Below, piece after piece: positions 52,301-56,500 of a DNA stretch of 64,000 bases. The stretch covers positions 22,298,975 to 22,362,974 of the forward strand of contig NC_134283.1 of assembly GCF_949628215.1 (NCBI RefSeq), given 5' to 3'. Position numbers and translations under genes: made by a program. The first letter of the stretch is position 1. Each line of letters opens with the position of its first letter. This DNA is from Phalacrocorax aristotelis (taxonomy: Eukaryota; Chordata; Aves; Suliformes; Phalacrocoracidae). The notes below the pieces were generated by a model. The model was given only the letters and a program-made list of their open reading frames with translations. It was not told where the DNA came from and ran no database searches.

Positions 52301-52762
52301 GTGCCCCGGGGGGAGACCCCTTCCGCCAGGTCCCCCCAGTTCCCCCGGGGGTGACCCCTTTCCGGGTCACTCCGGGCTCCCCCGGACCCTCCAGAGATGA
52401 CTCCTTCCCCCGGACCCCCCCAGTTCCCCCAGGGGTGACCTCTTCCTCCGAAGCCCTCTGCTCCCACCGGGGAGCTGGACCCCAATCTGCCTCTCGGCAT
52501 CCCGGGCCGGCTCCCACCACCCCAGGGCCCCAGGACCGCCTCCCCCAGCCCTCCCCGGGGCGCCAGGCCGGCCTCCCCCGCCCTGTCCCCGGTACAACCC
52601 GGAGCGGCACCGCTCCAGTTCCCCAGCAACCTCCCCCCTACCCCCTCCCGCCGCTCACTTTTCAATCTCGAGGGCCGCCACCTTCCTCTTCTCGTAGAGC
52701 TTGTCATTTAGCGCCCGCACCACGCTGGGCGCCAGCGGCGCCAGGTCCCGCTCAGCGTTCAT
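10228..52762 (-). CDS. VAC14: VAC14, PIKfyve complex scaffold (5' 14 coding exons; 3' part outside window)
   Basis: The joined exons encode a protein close to human VAC14 throughout, starting [10 protein letters not shown] and including blocks such as [18 protein letters not shown] and [17 protein letters not shown]14 is a HEAT-repeat scaffold that nucleates the PIKfyve (Fab1) kinase and FIG4 phosphatase complex, controlling PI(3,5)P2 on late endosomes and lysosomes. All 14 exons have AG/GT borders and the phase is unbroken over 1,655 nt (551 codons plus 2 nt). The chosen ATG matches the family N-terminus and has G at -3; no upstream in-frame ATG was seen. Exons 2-3 cover the region known in the family as Fab1-binding. 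About 230 C-terminal residues, with the FIG4-binding domain, are not found and should lie left of position 1. The gene starts 320 bp after the HYDIN stop, in the same direction. Similarity is judged from memory, not a search. Confidence 0.97.
14830..15320. other. AT-rich intronic block, possible conserved noncoding element or old DNA transposon remnant
   Basis: Within GC-rich intron sequence, this block is rich in TAAT, TTTAAA and TATAAA strings, including TTATAAATATATATT near 14,899-14,913 and AATTAAAACC near 15,131-15,140. The segment around 15,110-15,190 has the repeated TTTAAAC / AAACCGG flavour I associate with old amniote hAT-type elements. No terminal inverted repeats or target duplication could be fixed, so this is only a flag. 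Confidence 0.3.
17712..18270 (-). mobile_element. CR1 LINE, 5'-truncated 3' end
   Basis: Read on the minus strand, the element ends with the CR1 terminal repeats ATTCTATGATTCTGTGAT at 17,729-17,712. It runs back through the typical avian CR1 3' region, with the translation-like strings [19 protein letters not shown] and [10 protein letters not shown]. Similarity fades near 18,270, as expected of a copy cut short during target-primed reverse transcription. There is no reverse transcriptase or endonuclease coding part. The 3' region still has an open frame of about 110 codons, so the copy is not very old. It lies in the same orientation as VAC14. Confidence 0.93.
21168..21318 (-). CDS. VAC14: VAC14 exon 13
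   Basis: 151 nt encode residues 458-507, opening [20 protein letters not shown], a family block. It then passes into a poorly conserved Gly/Ser/Pro-rich stretch ([15 protein letters not shown] and on) just before the conserved [10 protein letters not shown] of exon 14. The acceptor is CTGCAG and the donor GTGAGT. It enters in phase 0 and leaves in phase 1. Confidence 0.97.
21319..30829 (-). other. VAC14: VAC14 intron 12
   Basis: A 9.5 kb intron. I found no further exon, RNA gene or clear transposon. Small points are an A-rich low-complexity stretch around 29,420-29,465, a TATATGCATATATATA stretch around 26,450, and TAATTA-type strings near 25,660 and 25,890. Open frames here are short and mutually overlapping. 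Confidence 0.8.
30830..30895 (-). CDS. VAC14: VAC14 exon 12
   Basis: A 66-nt exon of exactly 22 codons ([20 protein letters not shown] then DE), matching the human block with R for Q. Both borders are phase 0, so skipping it would keep the frame. The acceptor is TTGTAG and the donor the consensus GTAAGT. Confidence 0.97.
31198..31342 (-). CDS. VAC14: VAC14 exon 11
   Basis: 145 nt encode residues 387-435. They read [20 protein letters not shown] and then [20 protein letters not shown], the most conserved HEAT block of the middle of the protein. The acceptor is ATGCAG and the donor GTAGGT. It enters in phase 2 and leaves in phase 0; a 302-nt intron separates it from exon 12. Confidence 0.98.
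31343..38303 (-). other. VAC14: VAC14 intron 10
   Basis: A 7.0 kb intron with no feature I can support. Frames of up to 200 codons occur (for example 36,413-37,015 minus and 35,324-35,920 plus), but they overlap other frames, lack domains and have no splice partners. Confidence 0.8.
38304..38364 (-). CDS. VAC14: VAC14 exon 10
   Basis: A short 61-nt exon encoding residues 367-386, [19 protein letters not shown]. It lies in the Ser-rich linker equivalent to human DGSCDSSFSSGISVFTAAST and is shorter by a few residues. The acceptor is CCCCAG and the donor GTAGGG. It enters in phase 1 and leaves in phase 2. It was recognised by phase fit as well as the SVFT match, since the linker is poorly conserved. 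Confidence 0.9.
38365..40397 (-). other. VAC14: VAC14 intron 9, host of a sense tRNA gene
   Basis: A 2.0 kb intron. Its only recognisable content is the tRNA-Gly(GCC) gene at 39,260-39,330, transcribed in the same direction as VAC14. Confidence 0.85.
39260..39330 (-). tRNA. tRNA-Gly (GCC anticodon)
   Basis: A 71-nt tRNA gene that folds fully: acceptor GCATTGG pairing with CCAATGC, a D arm with an A box (TGGTTCAGTGG), an anticodon loop CTGCCAC giving GCC, a T arm with a perfect B box (GGTTCGATTCC), and discriminator A. The 3' CCA is not encoded, as in eukaryotes, and there is no tRNA intron. Six T at 39,254-39,249 serve as the Pol III terminator. It is identical over all 71 nt to the copy at 49,287. 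It lies in VAC14 intron 9 in the sense direction. Confidence 0.98.
40398..40550 (-). CDS. VAC14: VAC14 exon 9
   Basis: 153 nt encode residues 316-366. The start, [16 protein letters not shown], is conserved; then comes an acidic, Ser/Pro-rich linker ([20 protein letters not shown] and on) that differs widely from mammals. The first codon is split A|AC and gives Asn where human has Ser. It follows the U12-type intron and has donor GTGAGT. Confidence 0.96.
40551..40834 (-). other. VAC14: VAC14 intron 8, apparent U12-type (minor spliceosome) GT-AG intron
   Basis: The donor reads GTATCCTT (40,834-40,827), an exact match to the U12-type 5' splice consensus (R)TATCCTT and a poor U2-type donor. A branch-site string TTCCTTAC lies at 40,573-40,566, differing by one base from TTCCTTAAC. 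Its likely branch A (40,567) is 16 nt from the intron end, inside the short spacing typical of U12 introns. No long pyrimidine tract precedes the CAG acceptor. The intron is 284 nt and phase 1. A U2-like GTAACT 8 nt further in would add 8 nt and break the frame. Confidence 0.88.
40835..40969 (-). CDS. VAC14: VAC14 exon 8
   Basis: 135 nt encode residues 271-315. They read [20 protein letters not shown] and then [16 protein letters not shown], ending YDDRKK, nearly identical to mammals. The acceptor is TTACAG. The exon ends in phase 1 at the U12-type donor, which fixes its end because the next U2-like GT would shift the frame. Confidence 0.97.
41863..41969 (-). CDS. VAC14: VAC14 exon 7
   Basis: 107 nt encode residues 235-270, [20 protein letters not shown] and then [15 protein letters not shown], a HEAT segment almost identical to human. 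The acceptor is TGCAG, splitting the Met235 codon as AT|G, and the donor is GTGAGT in phase 1. Confidence 0.97.
42962..43071 (-). CDS. VAC14: VAC14 exon 6
   Basis: 110 nt encode residues 199-235, [20 protein letters not shown] and then [16 protein letters not shown]. Ser replaces the human Gly in DNGKE. The acceptor is GCTAG and the donor GTGAGT. The exon has only short open flanks, so it is easily missed in a simple open-frame scan. Confidence 0.96.
43850..43957 (-). CDS. VAC14: VAC14 exon 5
   Basis: A 108-nt exon of exactly 36 codons (residues 163-198), [20 protein letters not shown] then [16 protein letters not shown]. Both borders are phase 0. The acceptor is TGCAG and the donor GTAGGT. 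It continues the HEAT array after the Fab1-binding region. Confidence 0.98.
43958..45747 (-). other. VAC14: VAC14 introns 3-4
   Basis: Intron 4 (43,958-45,005) and intron 3 (45,069-45,747) flank the small exon 4. No other feature was recognised. Confidence 0.8.
45006..45068 (-). CDS. VAC14: VAC14 exon 4
   Basis: A 63-nt exon, 21 codons (residues 142-162): [20 protein letters not shown] then K, identical to human in this stretch. Both borders are phase 0 (acceptor CACAG, donor GTATTT). It has too little open frame around it to show as a long ORF and was found by reading between exons 3 and 5. Confidence 0.97.
45748..45915 (-). CDS. VAC14: VAC14 exon 3
   Basis: 168 nt, 56 codons (residues 86-141): [20 protein letters not shown] then the block [20 protein letters not shown] and [16 protein letters not shown]. 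This is the core of the region known in the family as Vac14 Fab1-binding. Both borders are phase 0; the donor is GTAAGA. Confidence 0.98.
45916..48326 (-). other. VAC14: VAC14 intron 2
   Basis: A 2.4 kb intron; I see no further gene, RNA or repeat in it. A plus-strand frame near 46,133-46,529 and a minus-strand one at 46,092-46,673 overlap each other and look like chance. Confidence 0.8.
48327..48477 (-). CDS. VAC14: VAC14 exon 2
   Basis: 151 nt complete Lys35 and encode to residue 85: [20 protein letters not shown] then [20 protein letters not shown] and [10 protein letters not shown]. The acceptor is CATAG and the donor GTAGGT. It enters in phase 2 and leaves in phase 0. It begins the Fab1-binding part of the HEAT array. 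Confidence 0.98.
49287..49357 (+). tRNA. tRNA-Gly (GCC anticodon)
   Basis: A 71-nt tRNA gene identical to the copy at 39,260: intact cloverleaf, A box TGGTTCAGTGG, B box GGTTCGATTCC, anticodon GCC, discriminator A, no encoded CCA. A Pol III stop of four T lies at 49,362-49,365. The two genes share the GCAGCA just at and after the 3' end, but their upstream flanks differ. It lies in VAC14 intron 1, opposite to the direction of VAC14 and about 3.4 kb from the VAC14 ATG. Confidence 0.98.
50056..50632 (+). mobile_element. Solo LTR of an avian ERVL-like endogenous retrovirus
   Basis: A 577-bp element opens TGTCCTGGTTTCAGCTGGGA, the well-known start of an LTR family widespread in birds, and ends CACGACA, giving TG...CA termini. 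The bases beside it, acatc at 50,051-50,055 and acgtc at 50,633-50,637, form a 5-bp target duplication with one mismatch. That mismatch is explained by decay of one CpG. A TATA box (TATATAAA, 50,313-50,320) sits where an LTR promoter should be. There is no gag, pol or env sequence on either side, so this is what remains after recombination between two LTRs. It is antisense to VAC14. Confidence 0.92.
52196..52452. repeat. GC-rich minisatellite, about 37-39 bp unit, about 7 copies
   Basis: Imperfect tandem units recur with the pattern GGGGTGACCCCTTCC followed by a C-rich spacer such as CAGTTCCCCC. Unit starts fall near 52,196, 52,233, 52,272, 52,309, 52,346 and 52,431, with one more diverged copy between the last two. 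The sense strand of VAC14 is strongly G-rich here and has repeated runs of 5-7 G that could form G-quadruplexes. It lies 0.2-0.5 kb inside intron 1. The long open frames across it are a by-product of the repeat's composition. Confidence 0.85.
52659..52762 (-). CDS. VAC14: VAC14 exon 1 (start codon)
   Basis: 104 nt encode residues 1-34 and two bases of Lys35: [20 protein letters not shown] then [14 protein letters not shown]. The ATG at 52,762-52,760 has G at -3. The frame stays open upstream to about 52,861 without another ATG, and the conserved MN(P/A)E start supports this site. The donor GTGAGC splits the Lys codon AA|G. Confidence 0.97.
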
Positions 52763-52807
52763 ATCCCCGCTGGCCGCCGCTCGGGACCCGCCGCCGCCAC
52801 CGGCGGC

Positions 52808-52813
52808 CACGTG
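52808..52813. promoter_or_regulatory. VAC14: E-box CACGTG (proximal)
   Basis: A palindromic CACGTG followed by AC gives GTCACGTGGC on the minus strand, close to the CLEAR element GTCACGTGAC bound by TFEB/TFE3 and also to USF sites. It is 46 bp upstream of the VAC14 ATG, so it may lie in the 5' UTR or the core promoter. Confidence 0.65.
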
Positions 52814-52835
52814 ACCCCCGCCCGGCCGGCCCGCC

Positions 52836-52841
52836 CACGTG
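52836..52841. promoter_or_regulatory. VAC14: E-box CACGTG (distal)
   Basis: A second CACGTG, again followed by AC (TGTCACGTGG on the minus strand), lies 28 bp from the first, between it and the CTCF-like motif. Two such sites in a short promoter make chance less likely, though GC-rich sequence raises the background. Confidence 0.65.
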
Positions 52842-52867
52842 ACACACCCCCTCGCCGCCACGCTCCG

Positions 52868-52883
52868 CAGCGCCCCCTCGCGG
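52868..52883 (-). promoter_or_regulatory. CTCF-like binding motif
   Basis: Read on the minus strand the site is CCGCGAGGGGGCGCTG. It fits the CTCF core (CCR-C-NAG-R-K-GGC-R-C) at almost every position and agrees at 12 of 14 positions with the classic CCGCGNGGNGGCAG form. It lies between the HYDIN poly(A) signal and the VAC14 E-boxes. Confidence 0.7.
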
Positions 52884-52953
52884 CGCGGAGGTCATCTGCC
52901 AGGGGCCCTGGTCCGGGGCTCGGCCACCTTCCCTCGCCTCAGCAGAGGCTCGG

Positions 52954-52959
52954 TTTATT
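52954..52959 (-). terminator. HYDIN: HYDIN poly(A) signal AATAAA
   Basis: A canonical AATAAA lies 124 nt after the HYDIN stop codon. Cleavage would be expected 10-30 nt further on, near 52,925-52,945, leaving less than 190 bp before the VAC14 ATG. Confidence 0.75.
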
Positions 52960-52986
52960 CCAAACAGAGGCACAGAGTCGTCCGTT

Positions 52987-52998
52987 CCCCCCACCCCC
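52987..52998 (-). promoter_or_regulatory. HYDIN: G5TG6 tract, MAZ-like pause element
   Basis: On the HYDIN sense strand, GGGGGTGGGGGG directly follows the ATTAAA. G5AG5 tracts bound by MAZ are known to slow Pol II and help termination between closely spaced genes; this tract differs by one base at its centre and is one G longer. Confidence 0.45.
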
Positions 52999-53004
52999 TT
53001 TAAT
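52999..53004 (-). terminator. HYDIN: Alternative HYDIN poly(A) signal ATTAAA
   Basis: The common variant ATTAAA occurs 79 nt after the stop codon and immediately before the G-rich tract. Either this or the AATAAA 45 nt downstream could be used. Confidence 0.5.
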
Positions 53005-53082
53005 TACCCTTTCAGTTAATTAACGAATGCCCAGTGTGACAAGCAGCATCACCCATAGACCCCCTGGGGCGGGGGGCAGAGG

Positions 53083-53556
53083 TCATTTTTGCGGGGGGAC
53101 ACCCCGCAGGTAGTACACCCAGGAGACACCCGCTGCACCGGCAGCCCGCGGGCAGGAGACCACCATCCTGCTGGTGATGGGGACTGCGCTGCCCTCAAAG
53201 GAGACTGTGATGAAGGTGGTCTTCTTGGGGCGCAAGCTCTCGGGGCCCCTGACGGTGAAGGCTGGGTGCTCCACTGTGTACTGGAAGGCTGTGGGCTGCA
53301 GGAAGATGTTTTTGAAGGGGATGGAGGTGGTGCTGCCAGCCTTAATGGGGAAGGGGCCCTGGGGCTTGGGTGGGAGGGCAAGGCCGAAGAGGGGGATGCT
53401 GTACTCCGCCCCGAGTGGGGAGGAGAGCTGCAGTGTGGCCCTGGCTTCACCCAGCTGGCAGGGCTCGTAGGTCACCTCCACACTCAGCTCTGAGCCACCT
53501 GGGCCAGCAGGGGCCACGCTGATTGTTTTATCCGTCTGGAAGTCGTCACAGTTGGT
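53083..53556 (-). CDS. HYDIN: HYDIN last exon (stop codon)
   Basis: 474 nt encode 157 residues and TGA at 53,085-53,083. The exon opens TNCDDFQTDKTISVAPAGPG, passes VEVTYEPCQLGEA and IPLFGLALPPKPQGPF (a block nearly shared with human), and ends in VYYLRGVPPQK. It carries the last ASH-type repeat and the C-terminal tail. The acceptor is GTGCAG after a good pyrimidine tract. Confidence 0.97.
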   Translation of the reverse strand, partial: TNCDDFQTDKTISVAPAGPGGSELSVEVTYEPCQLGEARATLQLSSPLGAEYSIPLFGLALPPKPQGPFPIKAGSTTSIPFKNIFLQPTAFQYTVEHPAFTVRGPESLRPKKTTFITVSFEGSAVPITSRMVVSCPRAAGAAGVSWVYYLRGVPPQK

Positions 53557-56500
53557 CTGCACAGGGGAGAGAAGAGACAATGGTGGGGATGGGTCACAAA
53601 AGCAGGGCCAGGACCCTTGGGAAGAAAGCAATTATCCCCTGCCATCGTGCTGCCTGGGGTCCCTTTCCATTGCCTGTCCCACCCCACCCTACCCCTGGTG
53701 AGCACCCATGATGAACAGCCATAGGGCCATCCAAATGTTCCAAGCAAGGACAACCCTGCACCATTCCCCTAGAGACCTCACTGCCAGCGCTGGGGTTTAA
53801 GGTGGAAGCCCAGCTACAACAGCAGCTCCAACAAGGTCAGCAGAGAGGGGTCTGCAAGTGAGGGCAGTCCAGCTGGGGACAAGCCCAGTGTTGGTTGGAA
53901 GACCCCTAGGCTCACATGGCCACCCTGGATCTGCCAGGCCAAGCTAGAGGGGAAGGATTCCCCAGTGGGAGAGGGCTGATGCTGGCCAGATGGGCTGCCT
54001 CCCAGCAAGAGCCCAGGGCAGGCTGGGGTCACCTGGAGAAGATAGTCTGTCTTCTGCTGGGCATAATTTATGATTTTGGTGGTGATGGTCTGACTAGAGC
54101 CCAGCGTGATGCAGAAGTAGAGGGGCTTCTCTGGCCTGCTTATGGTGGCTTTCAGGTGCAGGTTGTAGTAGAAAGAGCCCAAGTCGCTGCTCTGGAGCAC
54201 CAGGCGCCCGGTGCTTTCACCCATTTTCAGGGGCTGGTACTCAAAGACAAGATCAACCTGGGAGGAATGAAGGGAAAAGCCACTGGGTCAGGCAGAGACA
54301 GAGCAGGCAAGGACCAGGACGGGGGAAAATCAGTCCCCGGTGTGCTCACACAATGGTAGAAAGCAGCCCAGCACCCTCCCCTCACTTCAACTCCTTCTCT
54401 CTGAGTCAGAGCCCTGCTGCCCGTGGGAGACAGTTCACTTGGGGGACCATCCCCAATAGCTGAGAACCCTCCAGCACTATCCCAGAAGGTTCCCACCATA
54501 AAATGCCCCTATACTCCCTCAGGCCACAAAACACCACCTATCAATCCAGGCTGCAAACACCCTGCCAGTGGGGTGAGGCATGCCCTGTAGCCACTCTGAA
54601 CTGCAAATACCCACACTAAATAAGGAGCACGTGGCACAAGGACCTGCCATGTGAGGCCTGATAGGCACGTATCATGAGGGGTAGCATGGCGGACTCTACC
54701 AGCACAGGGCAATTCCCACTAGGGATATTCTCACACACTGCTTCCCCTCCATATTATTAGCAGGTGGGAGCTGTTACCCTTGGAAAGCAGCCCCAGATGG
54801 TTCACATAGGGCATCACCCCCACCTGCTCCCAGAAAGGCAGCAGGGAGAGGAGAGAAGAGCATACTGGATGAGCTTTGCTCCTACCTCTGACTCTGCAGG
54901 AACAGTGAAATGTGGAGGAACGTTGACATCAGGCACTTTGCATTCTACGGCAAACATCACCGGGACAGGCAGAGGGTTGTCCACCTTGATGGTAGAAGAC
55001 ACTCTCTGCCGAACAGCAGTGGTCAGTTCAATGGTGCTGACGGGTCCCGAAGCGGTGGCCTTGAAAGTCACCATGTAGAACAGGTACTCCTTGGTCACCT
55101 CATTGAGGAAGGTCACCTGGATCAGAGAAAAAGGTGACGTGCTGGTCATTCTGCACATAAAAATATACCAGCTGTGCTAAGCCAGCCCAAAGAACCCTCC
55201 AAGCTCAGCACCCTACTTCCAAGAATAGCCATAAGCAGCCACCTAGAAAGAGTGCAAGACTGGGAAAAGCACGTGTGGTATTTCCACTTTGTAATCTCCT
55301 GATTGCCTATTGCTTCCAGCTCACCAATTTCCTGACCCACCTATGCTTAGCAGCCCACAGTGGGACCTTCAGAGACAGACTGACACATGAGTGGGGTGTG
55401 TGGAGAGGTGCCTGCTGTTCATGACCCACCTAGGACACCTCCAATCCCACCAGTGGGTTCATGGAGGTATGAAAACAGGTGTGTAGCTCGTCAGTGAGCA
55501 AACAGCTTCTTGAAGGGCCCCACAGCCTAGTGTCCACACTTACCATTGTGTTAAAGACTCCTTCCTTATAGGAAAGGAATGTGAGCTTGTAGTCCTTCTT
55601 GGCAGAGCCTGGCACATCAATGTATTCCAGGCCCTGCAGCACAGAACTGCTTTCCAGGTTTTCTGGTTTGAGTATGTCCACTACCACAAGGAACCTGGGG
55701 GTGAGAAGGATGCAATGAAGGTCAACAGGAAGGACTCCCATAGGATACCCATTGTGTGGGGGTACAACACAGCCCCTCTCACCCTCAACACCTTGGGCAG
55801 AGGGAGGCAGCTCTCGTCTACCTTGAAGGAAAGCCCTCCAGGATGGGTCTGCATTGGCAGAATGCGGCAAGCGTGATCCCAGACATCGATGGCCAGAAAT
55901 GGCCAAGGAGAGCAAAAAGCTTGGAGGAAGGAGCTTCCAGGCAGTGGGAAGCCCTTCCTTGCTCTGCTGCAGGGGTTGCTGATGGCATGAGACTTCCTGG
56001 TTCGTACTCACCTCTGTGGTCTGTTCAGCCAGTTGGATACAGGGATGAGCTCAGTGTAGGAAGTCCTACACGGTACCTGCCGGAAAATGGTCCCTGAACA
56101 CTTTGGGGCCTCGGCAGTCCCTTGCAGGAAATAGTACAAGCCTGTCCCATCTGGCAATGGGAAGAAGATGGAGCCCTAAAAGACAAGTAATAGCATAAGT
56201 GAGCTCTCCTGCACTCTGTCTGGACCAGTTAGTGGCTCTTGAGCACACCTGTACCGCTCCATGATCTCAGGCTGTCACTTAAGCCTCTTTGAGCAGGTCC
56301 ATCTGGCAGATCTGTGACCACAGCTCCATGTCCTATGCAGATGGAGACGGCAATGTCATACCCACTAAGGCTGGCAGAGCCACAGGACATAGAGGCAGCA
56401 TGTCTGGGCAAAGCAAGGGAACACCAGCCCTACAGCAGAGTTGGTCTGACCATCCTAACACCCCTTTACTTGCCTTACTAACTTGGGCGCATCAGCTGCT

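Larger units (their letters stand above)
48478..52658 (-). other. VAC14: VAC14 intron 1
   Basis: A 4.2 kb first intron. It holds an antisense tRNA-Gly(GCC) gene at 49,287, a solo LTR at 50,056-50,632, and a GC-rich minisatellite at about 52,196-52,452 close to exon 1. Between about 50,640 and 52,080 nothing specific was recognised. Confidence 0.88.
52640..52920 (-). promoter_or_regulatory. VAC14: VAC14 CpG-island promoter region
   Basis: This span is very rich in G+C and in CpG, with several GCGG/CCGCC strings, and surrounds VAC14 exon 1. No TATA box was seen near the start. That suits a broadly expressed gene. The transcription start site cannot be placed from sequence alone, but it must lie within about 170 bp upstream of the ATG if HYDIN ends at its AATAAA. 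Confidence 0.75.
52763..53082 (-). other. HYDIN-VAC14 junction (320 bp between HYDIN stop and VAC14 ATG)
   Basis: All of the HYDIN 3' UTR, its end-processing signals, and the VAC14 promoter and 5' UTR must fit here. In the direction of transcription the order is: HYDIN stop, ATTAAA, G5TG6, AATAAA, CTCF-like motif, two E-boxes, VAC14 ATG. Individual sites are listed separately. Confidence 0.9.

Noticed and set aside
52081..52707. A 208-codon minus-strand open frame, and overlapping frames on the plus strand, across VAC14 exon 1 and intron 1
   Set aside because: The frames come from the GC-rich minisatellite, where stop codons are rare in all phases. They are Gly/Pro/Arg-rich without a domain, and they overlap the true exon 1 in a different frame.
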